Origin: Acrasis kona
Lineage: Eukaryota > Heterolobosea > Eutetramitea > Acrasida > Acrasidae
Direction of reading: 5' to 3'
DNA: 58,308 nucleotides
Assembly: GCA_026419775.2 (NCBI GenBank)
Contig: JAOPGA020000969.1
Coordinates: forward strand, 1 to 58,308
Shown here: piece by piece, positions 1 through 9,979 of the stretch
How the letters are laid out: each line of letters starts with the position of its first letter
Position numbering within the stretch: position 1 is the stretch's first letter
Notes under the pieces: model-generated
Databases searched by the model: none
What the model saw: the letters and a program-made list of their open reading frames with translations, nothing else
What the model was told of the DNA's origin: nothing
Position numbers and translations under genes: made by a program

Positions 1-545
1 TAAGAAACTCTTGTTTGGAGGGTTGCAGAAGAATTTGTTTGCGGCGACGGATCAAGCGGGAAACTCACTGTTGTTTTTTTTGTTTTTGTTGCATGTTCAA
101 CTTTGGGCACCGTTAACGAACGGTTCAGCCGCGCACTGTTTGTTGATAGTTGTCTTAAGTTTCGGTAGCAAGAAAGGCATATCTTTTTGGGGCCGAATCA
201 GTAAACGGTAGAAATGCTGCTCTTAGGTACTACTCAAACTTCAAATTGCGACGGCATTCTTTTTTACAGTGTCCGCGATCAAATAGTACGTGCTTTTTAC
301 GTATTGATAGAATTTACGACGCTTGTCGTCGTCCCTGTAGTACTCCCTTACTTCAATAGTATCCATTTTACAACTGAGAATTTGTGTGTTGGAAAAGTGT
401 ATGTGCCGGGGTGTGCCGAGAATATTTTTTTGAGAGAACTCATCAAAAGCTTGTGTAGAGCAAGAATACATAAAAAGTATTGTTGGGCTTGTTTGGTCCT
501 TCAAGATTTCAAATAATTTTAATGATTTCGCCTACTTAAGGGCTA
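1..545. other. No convincing gene; possible exon debris
   Basis: Short open frames exist on both strands, but none resembles a known protein. On the minus strand a 41-residue frame beginning at an ATG near 364 (MDTIEVREYYRDDDKRR) and a possible splice donor (GTGAGT near 68) could belong to a gene running off the left edge. I cannot join them into a consistent model. An ambiguous base (N) at 546 marks uncertain sequence or an assembly join just to the right. Confidence 0.3.
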
Positions 546-546
546 N

Positions 547-790
547 AGATCTGTTACTTGATCCTATAGTTGATAGCACAATTGAACACAAGCATGGTCA
601 CAATTATGATCCATTGATGATTGATTACAAGATAGACAAAATGATCCATAGTATGATCCAAATTATGAGCACTCAGATGATTCTTTTTATAATCCATTTT
701 TTGATCGCAAATTTGATCGATAACAAGATGGATCATAGGTTGATCGATTTTATGATTGGTGTCGATCAAAACAGATTTGCAAAGACTTCA
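547..790. repeat. GATC-rich low-complexity block
   Basis: About ten GATC tetramers occur in roughly 240 bases, mostly inside variants of TTGATC, ATGATCCA and TTGATCGAT, with intervening ATTATGA-like words. The block reads similarly on both strands, which is why open frames appear on each. It looks like a degenerate simple or satellite-like repeat rather than coding sequence. It lies between an ambiguous base at 546 and the TSR3 start at 836. Confidence 0.5.
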
Positions 791-835
791 ATTAACACTA
801 TTGTAAAAATCATCAATTCAACACACTAACTCGCG

Positions 836-1925
836 ATGGGAAAGAAGGGCAAAGGATATTCCTATGATGATGCGGGAGACTATGGCGAGCATAGTCATCA
901 AAAGTAATAATTACCAAAACATCTCGACTTACATCACAGAAAAGGGGCGAAGACTGGCGCACCAAAAAAGAAAAGAGGATCAGCCGTAGGGCACTATACA
1001 AACAGAGGTTACAGAGGATATAGTGTTGATGATCAACCCTCTTCTGCAAGGGATCTACACTCACCCTCTGAACCAAAGAAGAAGGGAATACAAACAGACT
1101 TTCGTATACCCCTTGCAATGTGGGATTTTGAACAATGTGATGCGAAAAGATGTACAGGTAAAAAACTAGAACGCTTAAACATGTTGAAGTCAATTTCACT
1201 CCATACACCATTTCGTGGAGTGGTTTTGAGTCCAAATGGAACACAAACAGTTAGTCCATTGGATAAGGACGCTGTGGAAAAATACGGAGCCTGCGTTGTT
1301 GATTGTAGTTGGAACGAAGTGGACTCTATTCCATTCCATAAAATGCGCATGGGATATCCTCGACTACGTAATTGATTCAAAGTGAAATTACACATTAACA
1401 TTTTTAGTTCCATTCTTGTTAGCCGCTAACCCAGTTAATTACGGCAGACCCATGAAGCTTTCTTGCGTAGAAGCACTTGCTGCCACAATGTACATTGTTG
1501 GGCTCAAGCAAGATGCCTCTAATCTATTAGCCAAGTTTAAATGGGGAGAAACATTTATTAATTTAAACAGAGAGTTGCTTGATGGTTACGCCGCAGCAGA
1601 GAATGGAGAGGGAGTTATTAAGGTTCAAAATGAATACATTGAAAGTTGTGAAAAAGAGGTTAGAGAGAAACAAGAAAGGAAACAAAACGACAATCATAAT
1701 TACGATGGAAACAGTGATGAGGAATATAGCAGTGATGACGAAATACAAACAATAAGAAATCCAAACCGACCCATTCACAGCGAAAGTGAGGATAGTGAAG
1801 AAGATAGCGACGATAGCGACGACGAAATACCGATAACTAGAAATCCTAACCGACCTCTTCAAGAAGAAAGCGAGAGCGAGAGCGAAGATGAAGAAGAACC
1901 ATTACAAAACAATGAAGACAAATAA
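836..1925 (+). CDS. TSR3: TSR3, 18S rRNA aminocarboxypropyltransferase
   Basis: TSR3 transfers the aminocarboxypropyl group of S-adenosylmethionine onto a hypermodified pseudouridine of 18S rRNA during cytoplasmic 40S maturation. Three exons (836-903, 940-1367, 1408-1925) encode 337 residues; the introns are 36 and 40 nt. Family motifs are intact: WDFEQCDAKRCTGKKLERL, then GVVLSPNGTQTVSP, VVDCSW, and across the second intron LPFLLAANPVNYGRP followed by KLSCVEALAA and FKWGETFINLNRELL. The Lys-rich N-terminus is typical. The C-terminus has an acidic tail carrying two copies of a DDEI-x3-RNPNRP unit, at about codons 275-320. AATAAA lies immediately after the stop. The start is the first ATG that gives a spliced frame into the conserved core. 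Confidence 0.95.
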
Positions 1926-1936
1926 TAAAAAAAGTA

Positions 1937-2691
1937 TCAAACAAATAACTTGTTTATGTTTAATTCTTCACAAATTTCATTCAATTGCTTAGGACCTGAT
2001 CCTTCCCATAGCGCCTTGTTATTACTCGTAACAGAAGAAATAAGAATGTCCATGACATGATTAAAATGCAAGTCATATGGATAATATATACAGAGACACG
2101 ACAAGTTTTTAAACGATTCAGAAGACAGAAAATCTTTGTTTTGAGCTCTCATGATCCATACCATTAAAGTAGTGGACGGTTTATGTTCTTGAATATAATC
2201 ACTTGCTTGGATGACAGGGTCAGTTGGAGCCTCGCCATTACTATCCGCTTCACCTTTGCCAGAAACACTTTTCTTTTTCTTGACCCTACCTGATCTTGTT
2301 AAGGTCCGAAGACGTTCTGAGTCTGCCTCTTCGCAGAGTTTTACATCTTTTTGTGTACCAAATTCGCTCGCGACTAACTTGTAGCAGTCGTTGATATTGT
2401 CATTTGAAGTGAAGACACTGACAACCTCCTCCCTCATATGGTCACGGTCAGCTGAACGCTTCTGATAACCTTGATATATTTTCGTTATTATGTAGTTTTT
2501 CTAGTTAAACATGTTATAGTGCACCTACTATTAATGCTCACTTTTACTGAAAATATAGCACCCCATTTTGCTTTTATCTGACAGCCTTCAGTGGTGCAAC
2601 CTTGTGTAAACTTCACCATCACATGTCGCGGGCAGAAGGGTGTGACGGCATGCTCTACATCTTTGCTGCTCCTTGAACCTCCTCTCGGCAT
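1937..2691 (-). CDS. Hypothetical protein, 237 aa
   Basis: I do not recognise this protein. The model has exon 1 at 2691-2542, a 41-nt intron 2541-2501 (GTGAGC...CTAG) and exon 2 at 2500-1937, giving 237 residues beginning MPRGGSRSSK. A donor six bases earlier is also possible and would drop two residues. The N-terminal part has four Cys around FCPRHVMVKFTQGCTTEGC, which could bind metal. The middle is basic (GRVKKKKSVSGKG) and acidic stretches follow, so a nuclear protein is possible. It is tail-to-tail with TSR3, with only about 11 nt between the stop codons. The longer upstream open frame has no ATG, so the start at 2691 was chosen. Confidence 0.55.
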
Positions 2692-2898
2692 TATCACCTC
2701 AGAGTGGTGATGATCTTCTAGTTGGCTATCTTTTTGTAACCGAGCATTTGAATGGAGAACTCGATCAATACTTGACTCATAATTTCCCCCTGTTTTATTT
2801 AGTTCCACGTGGGTACTTCAAACAACAATGAAAGTCTTCATAACTTCAAAATTAAAAATGTTTAATTTCAATGTATATTGTGTTTTATTTCTGAGACC

Positions 2899-3201
2899 TT
2901 ATAAAAATCGTGAAACATTTGATTTGTCTACCACTGGAGCTTTCCCCCCTACTTCCTCCGCTGGTACCATTATTGTGTTAAGCCACTTCAATTGATTTTT
3001 CCTTAAAAAAGGCCATGATGGTATACAAACCAATCCTGCCACTACTAGACCAGCAGCCGAAATGATTAAAGTATCACTGAAGCGTTGTGTATAAAATCCA
3101 TAAACTGTGCCGATGACTGCAAATGCAATCATTATGACTTGATAAAGAACTTCTGCTTTTTTCTGTCCTTGATAATCGACATTGTCGCTAAAGTAGTCCA
3201 T
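2899..3201 (-). CDS. SPCS1: Signal peptidase complex subunit 1 (SPC12)
   Basis: Small ER membrane subunit of the signal peptidase complex, which helps define substrates for signal-peptide cleavage. It is 100 residues long, the usual size. The family signature is clear: VDYQGQKKAEVLYQ at the cytosolic N-terminus, a first membrane helix (VIMIAFAVIGTVYGF), a short lumenal turn (YTQRFSD), a second helix (TLIISAAGLVVAGLVCI) and then the conserved PSWPFLRKNQLKWLN. The start at 3201 (MDYFSDN) fits the family; the open frame runs further upstream but without homology. A single-exon gene with AATAAA about 15 nt past the stop. Confidence 0.92.
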   Translation of the reverse strand: MDYFSDNVDYQGQKKAEVLYQVIMIAFAVIGTVYGFYTQRFSDTLIISAAGLVVAGLVCIPSWPFLRKNQLKWLNTIMVPAEEVGGKAPVVDKSNVSRFL

Positions 3202-3542
3202 GATATGATGCGTGGGCAACCAACAAACACGTTTCTTACAAAAAATCTTGAAATGCTTAGGGGAACAGGTGCTGTGTTGGCGGTCAATCAGATCAAGGCA
3301 AAGAGCTGCCAAGTATTAATCACGCAAAGTACAACTAAACAGAGTACACGTAATTGTTCGGTACGAAATGAAGAAGAAAACAGACCGGTATACTGTTGGG
3401 AAATTGACCCGAGAATATATCAAACTTTAAATTAAATGTATCATATATTAAATTTATTCCTATTTACGTTAACAACATTTATCTCAACTCTGGTTAAAGA
3501 TTTTTATGCAAACCGGTACATGTCAGACACATTAAAACACTC
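3202..3542. other. Intergenic, no gene seen
   Basis: This 341-nt stretch holds the presumed promoter of the minus-strand SPCS1 gene and the 3' end of the next minus-strand gene. A plus-strand open frame across it (3085-3435) starts inside SPCS1 and has no recognisable features, so I treat it as chance. Confidence 0.5.
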
Positions 3543-6274
3543 TTACATTGACTCTCCACTGTCGTAGTCTTCATCAATCTCGACCTCCTCCTCGCTTGTT
3601 TCGGTGACCACTATATTTTTTGTAGAACTCACATTTTCTCTTTTTGATTTTGCATTTTTAAAAGCCTGTTTTTTAGTGTCGTAGGCATCTTGTGAAGATG
3701 GGTATGAAAACGCATTTTTTGATTGACTGGCTTTTGGAAGTGACCTCACCAAATGCTCGAAATCAGTTTCATCTCTCTCAAACTCTAATTGAACAAGCTC
3801 TTGTAGCCTATTAACCTCATGGTATATTTTGTGGATGTTTCTAATTTTCGTGTTCATGTCGTCTAGTAACTCATTTCTGTATTTTTTCAATGTTTTGTTG
3901 TTGTTGTTTTCCCTAACTATGTAATTATCAAGTCTTTGTTGAAATCTACTATACGCTCCATCAGCTCTATAGACCAGGTACTTTAGTCTATCAGGAGAAG
4001 AAAGGGTAAATAATTCACGCCAATTTAGTTCGTCTTTTTCATCGGATCTTATATGTGCTTGTGAACCAAATCCTTGTGTAATTTTACTAAATTCCGGCCT
4101 GGGTCTTCTTTTCTCTGAAGTTGATTTTGTTAATCTCTGTACAACCTTATCGTTATGACTAATTCTTTCTGCGTACTTTTTTGCTCTAGAGCTCATCTTT
4201 AGAGCATCATCATGTCTCTTCGAATCTACTCTAGCCGATATATTTTTGAATCTATTGGGTTGAGCGCTTGAAGGTCTCCTCTTTTTTACAACCCTCCTAA
4301 CCTGCTCCACTTCAATAACTTCGTTCTTCTCAGGCGTTTTGATGTCACGTTCAGTGACTAATTTGTTTGCATCTACTGCTTGGATCACTTCTGTTACTGT
4401 TTTTGTTTGCACATTCGCTACTTCAGGTTCATGTGTGCCTTCTGCTTCAAATTTATCTTTGTTTGAGAACACAGCATTCCTGTTCTCAATAGGAGAATAT
4501 ACCTCTGTAGAAAAAGATGCGGAGCGATTTTTTTGCATCATCAAGCTTGCAGAACGCGGTCGAGAGGGAGATTGGGGAGATCTAATACCTCCTTGATCGA
4601 ATGTAGATACATTAAGATGAGCAGGAGATTGAGGTCTTACGTCAACACTAGCAGTACTAATACGAGCCCTATTGGTCGCATTCGACTTGACAGAATTGAA
4701 ACCATGAAAAGAAGATACACCAGGAGAGGTCCAGGGCGAAGTGGGTCTTGGTTGTATTTGAGATTCTTGATTTGTTCCCAAGAGCGCCTTAGCCATCATA
4801 CGATTGGCGTCTACAATACCTCTTAAGCTATTTTCTAAAGCCAATGTCGCCTCAAGCATCATTTTGGGAGATGTCACCTGAGAATTAGCATGTAAATTGG
4901 TAGCTGTCGGTGTTGGTTGCACATCGTACGCCTCTATGTGATTATTATTGGACACTCTGAAATCTTGCCCAATGTTATCAGTTGATACGTGCTCTTGAAC
5001 AGCCCTGTGCGGCCGTGTAGTAGATACAGGCGTCAACACTGGATCTAGATCAAGAGATTTAGGAGGATCCTTTTGTCTTGTGGGTGGTCTAGTAGGTCCT
5101 GCTGAAGGTGCATTCTGTATTTCTGACTTTTCAATTGTTCGTTTGGTCACAATTTCCTCATTACCATCTTCATCATAATAATGATAGTGATGAACTTCAG
5201 ATTGCTGTTCTTTGTTCTTAGAAGCTGGTCTAGTTAATTTTTTCTTGATCACTTCCATCTTCTTCTCAATCTTGTTTACAATAGGTTTCTGAATTTGGTT
5301 GTCTGAAAGAGTCTTTACAGATTTAATATTCGTCGTATTGTTTATTCTAACAGCCCTTGATTCGCCACCGTGCACACTTTGAAAGGACTTTTCTTCCAAT
5401 TGTGCCTTTGTTTGGAATTTTTGATGTTGGTTTTGGTGTACATGTTTACTAACAGTACTTGAAGAAGGATCTACAGCTATAATACTGACCCTGGATGTGT
5501 TACTTCTAGCAGAGGTATTGCTACCACTTCCACTACTATTACTGTTGATAGATGGCTCTGTGGTGCCTGATGATAAATTTACTTTTTTACTTGTATTTGA
5601 GGGGTCTAGTGGTATAATTGTAGTAGATTGACCACCTAAATCGTGTAACATTTTTTTAGCGTCGTTTTGAGTAACATTTGGTGCAGAAACGTTGACAGAT
5701 TCTCCTTTTAACTTCACATAGCTTCCAAATTTTGACCGTTGCTCTGGAAGCTTTCCAGCATTATCAATGTAAGTTTGTTGATATTCTTGTCCATGTCTTG
5801 AGAAATGTTCAGGAGCAATCGCTGTAATGATAGCTGGAGCTGTATGAATGTCATCTGGTATTTCTCTTTCGTCTTCATAATCTACTTCGTACATTGGTTC
5901 AATACGCGCATCCTGTATTAGTCTGTCAACATCAATTTCGTAATGTTCGTTCATTTCTTCTTCTATTTCTTCGTCACTTATAACATCATATCGTCGCTTA
6001 AAAGTCTCCAAAATTCTATAAAAATTCATTAGTGCCCTATGAGCTGAATGCGTACGCTTGTATGCTTGTGGAATAAGTAGGAGCTTCATTCATAATATAA
6101 TCGTCTCCTGTTTGACGTGCTCTTCTTTGAATAAGGTCGTGCTTTTGATTCAATCTTTCCATTTGAGTGAGAACAGCGGGTAGCGATTTGAATTGTCTGC
6201 GTATATTAGACCGTCTCTTCAAAATTAACTAACCTTGGTTCAGTCCTAACATCTTCAGGGTAGACATCATCCAT
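3543..6274 (-). CDS. Large disordered/coiled-coil protein, 884 aa
   Basis: I do not recognise a family. Three exons (6274-6234, 6196-6056, 6015-3543), separated by 37- and 40-nt introns, give 884 residues starting MDDVYPEDVRTEPR. The N-terminal 80 residues are charged and helical (LTQMERLNQKHDLIQRRARQ). A long Ser/Thr/Asn/Pro-rich region follows, with a tyrosine/histidine cluster (HHYHYYDEDGNEE), basic patches (RRVVKKRRPSS) and repeated SP and SPQSP-type phosphosite-like motifs. About residues 700-820 form a predicted helical region (ELFTLSSPDRLKYLVYRADG, then LQELVQLEFERDE). The C-terminus is acidic (EEEVEIDEDYDSGES). It resembles a cytoskeletal or basal-body scaffold in composition only. 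Splicing restores one frame across what otherwise looks like two overlapping frames near 6050. Confidence 0.75.
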
Positions 6275-6431
6275 ATTAGAGTATATTACAATTTAAATGC
6301 TAGTAACGTTAACTTGGTTGAGCGCGTAGATAAAATCACTACTCGCCGAAAAATAGAAACAAGAATAAATGCCACAAAACAGAAGTGAAACTCTACGCAT
6401 ACTCATCAATAAACAAGTAAATAAATAATCA

Positions 6432-8339
6432 CTATGTTTTATTAGGAGACCGTTCTTCCAGAGAGACGATATCACGAAAACGTTTCAATTCGCTAATGTC
6501 CTTTTCTTTTGGATCTTTAAGTGATTCAAATTCCACGCTGTTTATTATTCTAAGCGAGTCTGATACTATTTGATGCATCTCCTTCTCTTTTTGTGTATAG
6601 TCATCGCCACACTTTAAAAAAGCGAGATGATTTAGAGTAGAAAAGCTTTCATAACTTTGTGTTTGAACATGAAGAGTTTTGAACATCGAGGAGTCATTGA
6701 ATGTGGAAGCAATCTGATAAGCCTTTTTAAAATTTTTACAATTGATTGAATAAGAAAAGTATCTCTTGTACACATTCCGAAATGCACAATTTGAAATTTG
6801 AGAAAATACACAAGTATACCGTTCAAGAATGGAATCTAGATACTCTACAACATTTTTTTGAAGATGCGGCACTTCAATTCTTATAATTAAGTATTTTAAA
6901 AATATCATCAAGCAATTGTAAACTTCTATAGTGTCCGTCATGTTTCTTATAACACTGTAAGATTCTCTTATATCCCCTTTCTTCAGATGCATGGTTACAA
7001 AATAACTGTCATCTATTCTATCAGTTGACTTGACATCTATTTTTAATATAACAATAGGACCGTGCTTGAATATTACCACAATATTCTGACAAGTTCCCTT
7101 GGAGAACTCTGAATCATCGAGCTGTAGTGGGTTACAAAACTCGGCCATCTCTATTGCAGATTCTCTACCCAGAATGTTATCACAGTGAATAGAATTACAA
7201 TAAAAGGACCCAGTAGCATCCCTTACTTGTAGTAGATTAAGACCAAGGTCAAAAAATAATATCTCTTTACGGCAGCTATCATTAGCTATCATACCAATCA
7301 TTATTAAAGATCCAGAAGGGTGCCATCGCACAAAAAAAGGGTCAGAGTACTTTTCAGCTGTTTGTATCGTTATGCGCTTAAATTTTATGCCCCTGCCCTC
7401 GCTTTCTATGCTTGTGTTGATTAATGAGTCATTTCTAACATGTAGACGAAACGACGTCCACAATCTTATGGATCCATCTTCGCAACACACACATATATGC
7501 TTTTCAGCGGGAGCTATAGCGCAACATAAAACGCTAGAGGTAGTTTCTAGCTCTCTCGTCGATTTCTTTACAAGAGAATTATTTTGAATATCGTATATAT
7601 TCCATAAGAATTTAGTGTGGTTAATTCTTTCGCACAAATGTATAGAATGTGGTCTTTGCGTCGAAAATTCAAAATATATCAAGTCGTGTGGTTCAGCATC
7701 TATCCTGCCTATTAGCTCGAGCGGTTCCTCTACTTTGCTGTCCAAAAACTGTACTATATAGCCTACAAATAATAATTTGTCGCTATAAAGTGCTGCAAAG
7801 CAAGTCCGCTTTTCGTTAATTTTGATTTCTTTACATGTAAGTGAGCGCGTGGGTAGTGTCAAATTAAACATCTTTTTGTTTCTACCCTGTTGCTGTAAAA
7901 ACATTAATGCTGAATCTGCGCCGTAGGAAGAAATCATAAAACTATCACACAAACACGCGACCCTTAATGCACCTCTAAGTAAACTCGCGTTCGTTTTGTC
8001 GAATGTTATTCCATCCAAGTCGCTTGTAGCGGGGCTTAATGTAAATGTAACTATCGCTCCCTCGTCGGAAACAATGGTAACTTTTCCCTGTGTGTGTCGC
8101 AAATGTATAATGTCACTCGAATAAAAAATTTGTTCCGCTTCAATAATAGAGTTGGTGAGCTTTTTTGATAGGCTAATTGTACATCCCCTCTTTATGTAAT
8201 ATTGTTGTTTGTATCTTTCATATGATGTTGGTGCAGAGCTGTTGTAACTGTATCCATCTAAAACAGAGTTATGTGATGAGAGATAACGAGTATTTTCGTC
8301 TTTGATCGAAAACACCACCACTCTCAACGACAAGCTCAT
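6432..8339 (-). CDS. WDPCP/Fritz-like ciliary WD-repeat protein
   Basis: A single-exon 635-residue protein. The N-terminal two thirds look like degenerate WD/beta-propeller blades (SVLCCAIAPAEKHICVCCED then GSIRLW; WHPSGSLIMIGMI). The C-terminal region carries a segment typical of Fritz/WDPCP: FRNVYKRYFSYSINCKNFKK followed by AYQIASTFNDSSMFKTLHVQ, and a final NHLAFLK. In animals WDPCP belongs to the CPLANE module, which helps recruit intraflagellar transport components and septins at the ciliary base. The assignment rests on remembered family motifs. Another IFT-like WD protein is possible, but the C-terminal motif favours WDPCP. AATAAA lies within the last codons, so the 3' UTR is likely very short. 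Start ATG at 8339 (MSLSLRVVVFSI). Confidence 0.65.
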   Translation of the reverse strand: MSLSLRVVVFSIKDENTRYLSSHNSVLDGYSYNSSAPTSYERYKQQYYIKRGCTISLSKKLTNSIIEAEQIFYSSDIIHLRHTQGKVTIVSDEGAIVTFTLSPATSDLDGITFDKTNASLLRGALRVACLCDSFMISSYGADSALMFLQQQGRNKKMFNLTLPTRSLTCKEIKINEKRTCFAALYSDKLLFVGYIVQFLDSKVEEPLELIGRIDAEPHDLIYFEFSTQRPHSIHLCERINHTKFLWNIYDIQNNSLVKKSTRELETTSSVLCCAIAPAEKHICVCCEDGSIRLWTSFRLHVRNDSLINTSIESEGRGIKFKRITIQTAEKYSDPFFVRWHPSGSLIMIGMIANDSCRKEILFFDLGLNLLQVRDATGSFYCNSIHCDNILGRESAIEMAEFCNPLQLDDSEFSKGTCQNIVVIFKHGPIVILKIDVKSTDRIDDSYFVTMHLKKGDIRESYSVIRNMTDTIEVYNCLMIFLKYLIIRIEVPHLQKNVVEYLDSILERYTCVFSQISNCAFRNVYKRYFSYSINCKNFKKAYQIASTFNDSSMFKTLHVQTQSYESFSTLNHLAFLKCGDDYTQKEKEMHQIVSDSLRIINSVEFESLKDPKEKDISELKRFRDIVSLEERSPNKT

Positions 8340-8499
8340 ATAAATTACAAAAATGCGGAAGACAACTTGGTTATAAAATTATTGATGGCAATAATGCATC
8401 TATGATGTTATTAAAAGCGTTTGGAATATAATTATCAAGATAATATCGGATCGATAAATTGTACACCTTTACAAACATTGAATTCACCTGTTTAGGTTC

Positions 8500-8743
8500 A
8501 TGTTTTTGAATGAATCGGACAATTTCAATAAAAATCAACCTAAATCAAAATCAAAAGAAAAAACCAAAGACGGTATAACCAACAGTCATGATTCTATCAA
8601 TCTCTCTTGCTGAACTTAGTAAACTAGAACACAAAGAGCCGAAGGCACAAGCCGAAATCAAAAGATCTCAGACGTTTAGGTTCTGGAATCATCTTCTAAC
8701 CAGAAGCAGTGGAGAATATCAATCATTTTGGGGAACTAAATAG
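8500..8743 (+). CDS. Small basic protein, 62 aa (tentative)
   Basis: Tentative model with exons 8500-8572 and 8628-8743 and a 55-nt GT-AG intron, giving 62 residues: MFLNESDNFNKNQPK, a Lys/Glu-rich middle, then RFWNHLLTRSSGEYQSFWGT. Without splicing, a 51-residue frame from the ATG at 8588 has the same C-terminus. AATAAA-like ATAATAAAG follows near 8758. The aromatic C-terminal motif looks constrained, but I do not recognise it. The 3' end overlaps the last codons of the opposite-strand gene ending at 8719. Confidence 0.35.
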
Positions 8744-9162
8744 TGTAAATAATATAATATAATAAAGTATTCATCACATGTAATTAGATCTACATTCGTT
8801 TTGAAAATCAAATTGATTAGTTGTAGTAAATATTGCAATACAGACAAGCTTACTAACACCCAAGAGATGGTTATGTTCGAGATGAACCAGAATTCAACTA
8901 TACCATCCACATCGAGCAAAATAAGAGCGACAAAATATACAAAAGATTGTAGAACGCTTTCCGTCAACAAAGCTGCAACAGACGATCGAAGGTAAATGCA
9001 CTGAAAGATATAAAAATGCAAGCACAGAGTATAGTACTTCCAAGGGTTCTTGAAAGATTATAGTCGAACTTGATAGAACGGAGTGGCACAGGAAAAGAAA
9101 TTAGATGTTATTTACACAGAAGAAACTCCACTTCGGTCAAATCCAGTGGATTGTCCAGGCAT
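8719..9162 (-). CDS. Small membrane protein, 109 aa (tentative)
   Basis: Tentative spliced model with exons 9162-9118, 9068-9038 and 8972-8719. Introns of 49 and 65 nt both have GT-AG ends. The 109 residues begin MPGQSTGFDRSGVSS and continue FDYNLSRTLGT-LLTESVLQ into two hydrophobic helices (FVYFVALILLDVDGIVEFWF; VLVSLSVLQYLLQLINLIF). Splice-compatible coding-like sequence continues upstream (an exon 9219-9163 in the same frame reading KRYYTARRFFRSLF, and 9340-9296), but no ATG exists there on this strand. The gene may therefore be a truncated copy or have a wrongly placed start. The family is not recognised. Confidence 0.35.
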
Positions 9163-9439
9163 AACAACATCGTCCACAAACAAAGATCTGAAAAAGCGTC
9201 TCGCGGTATAATATCGCTTCTGCGTTCGTCATTAGATTTTCGCTCCACATTTTCTCCTCGAAGTCGAGACAATTATAGAGAAGCCACGTACTTACCTGTC
9301 GATAAAATTTCAATCCTCTGTTTTCACAACAAACAATATGCTAAACAATGCAGAAAACAACTGGAGAAGAAGCTGTCACTCTTCCTGTGTGAGTTGGTTG
9401 TAAAGTCGGGAGCTGTTACAAATTTAATTTTCTCCGTGA

Positions 9440-9979
9440 ATGTCTCAAAGTTCTACCCCTACAACACGCTTGCTCGTTGAGGCACAACAACAGGCCTCTC
9501 AAATTATCGCTGAAGCTAGAAAACGTATGAATACTTTTCACTACGACGAGTAACAAATTAATTTAGTTAAGCAGGTAAGATTAAAGCAATGCAAGGAAGA
9601 GGCCGAGAGGGAGGTTGCTAGATACAAAGATTCACGCGAGAAGCAATTCCAACAAAAGAGAAATGACACAACAACAGGAAGCAGCGACTCTTCTGTGACA
9701 TTACAGTACCAAAAGCAAAAGGCCATCAACGACATTAACATTAGCGCAGAAAGTGCCAAACCCCAAGTTTTAAAAAAGATCATAGACCTTGTTACAAACG
9801 TTGACACCTCCATCTCCGAAGGACAAATGACTCACATACAAAGGAAACTTGAAGACGGACAGCCAGCGCAACCAGCGGAAGAGCAAACCAAAGCTCCCCG
9901 CAAATCGAAGGAAGACAGCAGTAGGAGAAGAAAATTGGACGATGACGATGAGCCCGAAGATGACTTTATGAACATTTAA
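9440..9979 (+). CDS. ATP6V1G: V-type ATPase subunit G
   Basis: Peripheral-stalk subunit G of the vacuolar proton pump; it forms a coiled coil with subunit E to hold the catalytic head. Exons 9440-9524 and 9567-9979 (42-nt intron) encode 165 residues. The N-terminus is diagnostic: LLVEAQQQASQIIAEARK, then across the splice LKQVRLKQCKEEAEREV and ARYKDSREKQFQQ. Using the acceptor at 9566 keeps the frame; the AG eight bases later does not. The protein is longer than usual (typically about 110-120) because of an added C-terminal tail rich in Pro, Ala, Lys and Asp (EEQTKAPRKSKEDSSRRRK then DDDDEPEDDFMNI). That tail may be lineage-specific. Confidence 0.9.

Noticed and set aside
3085-3435. Plus-strand 116-codon frame across the SPCS1 start
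   Set aside because: Antisense to a clear SPCS1 gene, no domain, signal or coding-like composition; a chance frame.
6293-6475. Minus-strand 60-codon frame with a signal-peptide-like stretch
   Set aside because: Overlaps the WDPCP 3' end out of frame and lies in its likely 3' UTR; hydrophobicity comes from AT-rich sequence.
9070-9480. Plus-strand 136-codon frame upstream of V-ATPase G
   Set aside because: Begins outside any family-like context and overlaps the true V-ATPase G start in another frame; the minus strand here shows better splice signals.
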